A model generated the notes under the pieces. That model worked only from the letters and a program-made list of their open reading frames with translations. It did not search any database and was not told where the DNA came from. A stretch of 64,000 bases of DNA from Amorphochlora amoebiformis (taxonomy: Eukaryota > Cercozoa > Chlorarachniophyceae). Positions 63,408 through 64,000 of this stretch are shown piece after piece. The number at the start of each line of letters is the position of its first letter. Positions within the stretch are counted from its first letter, which is position 1. The translations under genes were made by a program, and so were the position numbers. The DNA lies in NCBI GenBank assembly GCA_054601695.1, contig BAAHQB010000330.1, forward strand, positions 124,001 through 188,000. Reading direction: 5' to 3'.

Positions 63408-63688
63408 CTGTTGTCCATATATGCATATATTTGCATGTATGTATGTATACATGTATACAAGGAATATATATCCATACATTGTATGTTTTCGTTTGTTGTG
63501 CACAATAATATAGATTTTCATATACATATGTATATATATATATATATGTATACGTATATACTGTTTACATATACATATTACATATCTATACAGATTCTTA
63601 CTATTTTTCTAATAAGTAGACAATATGTATCTTCCGTATGACAGCGAGATTAAATCGATGAAGAGAACGATAGATAGAGACTTCAAGA

Positions 63689-63878
63689 GAGGATTAAGAA
63701 AGAGCTAGACAGTTGTAGAGATAGAGCGAGGCCTCCCTCGCTCTATAGAGCTCTCCCTAGGCCTCGCTCTATCTCTCCACTCTCTAGCTCTGTCTTAAGC
63801 CTCGCTCTATCTCTACAACTGTTTAGCTCTCGCTTAATCCTCGCTCTAGACAGAGCTAGAGAGTTGGAGAGATAGAGC
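63689..63878. repeat. Two interleaved inverted repeats
   Basis: Arm A 63689-63733 (gaggattaag..agagcgaggc) pairs with A' 63797-63842, with about three mismatches in 45. Arm B 63760-63795 pairs with B' 63848-63878 almost perfectly. The order A-B-A'-B' prevents one simple hairpin. All arms share 'agagatagagc'. Confidence 0.88.
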
Positions 63879-63888
63879 AATCCATCTA

Positions 63889-64000
63889 ATCCTAACCCTA
63901 ACCCTAACCCCAACCCTAACCCTAACCCTAATCACAACCCTACGCCTTATCTCTACCCATCCCTAACCCTAACCCTAACCCTAACCCTAACCCTAACTCT
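63889..64000. repeat. CCCTAA telomere-like tract at window edge
   Basis: 'cctaaccctaaccctaaccc' with variants, a 40-bp interruption (cacaaccctacgccttatct..) and then five clean CCCTAA units to the last base. It may continue outside the window. Orientation (C-rich strand reading rightward) would be that of a left chromosome end, so this is more likely interstitial. Confidence 0.9.

Noticed and set aside
63889-64000. True chromosome end
   Set aside because: The C-rich strand reads towards the window edge, opposite to a right-hand telomere, and the tract is interrupted; similar tracts are clearly interstitial at 48.9-59 kb.

Overview
The window is nuclear DNA of an intron-dense microbial eukaryote. 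Protein-coding sequence occurs as short exons (about 25-140 nt, a few longer) with GT...AG boundaries and phases that join correctly. Almost every intron and spacer is dominated by (TA)n arrays. The lineage cannot be named from sequence alone. TTAGGG/CCCTAA tracts, a Ser/Pro/Thr 'SPTT/APT' stalk, extracellular RCC1-type repeats and TKL-like kinases fit a stramenopile- or haptophyte-like alga better than an animal, fungus or land plant (inference, low certainty).

Layout. 1-3.9 kb: microsatellite desert, including a perfect (CG)95 run beside a long (TG)n. 3.9-5.3 kb: two weak exon candidates. 5.35-26.5 kb (+): gene A, a giant receptor-kinase gene rebuilt from at least 28 exons. It encodes an RCC1-repeat ectodomain, a Ser/Pro/Thr stalk, one transmembrane helix, a long helical cytosolic region, a degenerate pseudokinase and an intact Ser/Thr kinase. 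26.5-29.3 kb: spacer. 29.3-37.06 kb (-): gene B, a six-helix membrane protein in 13 exons (about 369 aa), family not recognised. 38.5-41.75 kb (-): gene C, a complete TKL-like kinase (about 587 aa) with a collagen-like or intronic Gly-Pro-Gln repeat in its N-lobe. 43-47 kb (-): gene D, a low-complexity charged protein, partial. 47-61.85 kb (+): gene F, a Major Facilitator Superfamily transporter in at least 21 exons. 62.5-63.4 kb (-): the last two exons of gene E. 63.7-64.0 kb: interleaved inverted repeats flush with a (CCCTAA)n tract.

Genes A and B converge, B, C and D lie on one strand, D and F diverge, and F and E converge. Two kinases (one a transmembrane receptor) and two multi-pass membrane proteins suggest a surface/signalling neighbourhood, but nothing in the sequence shows that they act together.

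Main observations: (1) a receptor with an RCC1 ectodomain and a JAK-like pseudokinase-kinase tandem; (2) repeated 'exon-edge echoes', partial copies of an exon end plus its splice site, iterated inside the adjacent TA-rich intron at eight or more junctions; (3) telomere-like and minisatellite arrays inside introns, some seeded by the splice-site flank.
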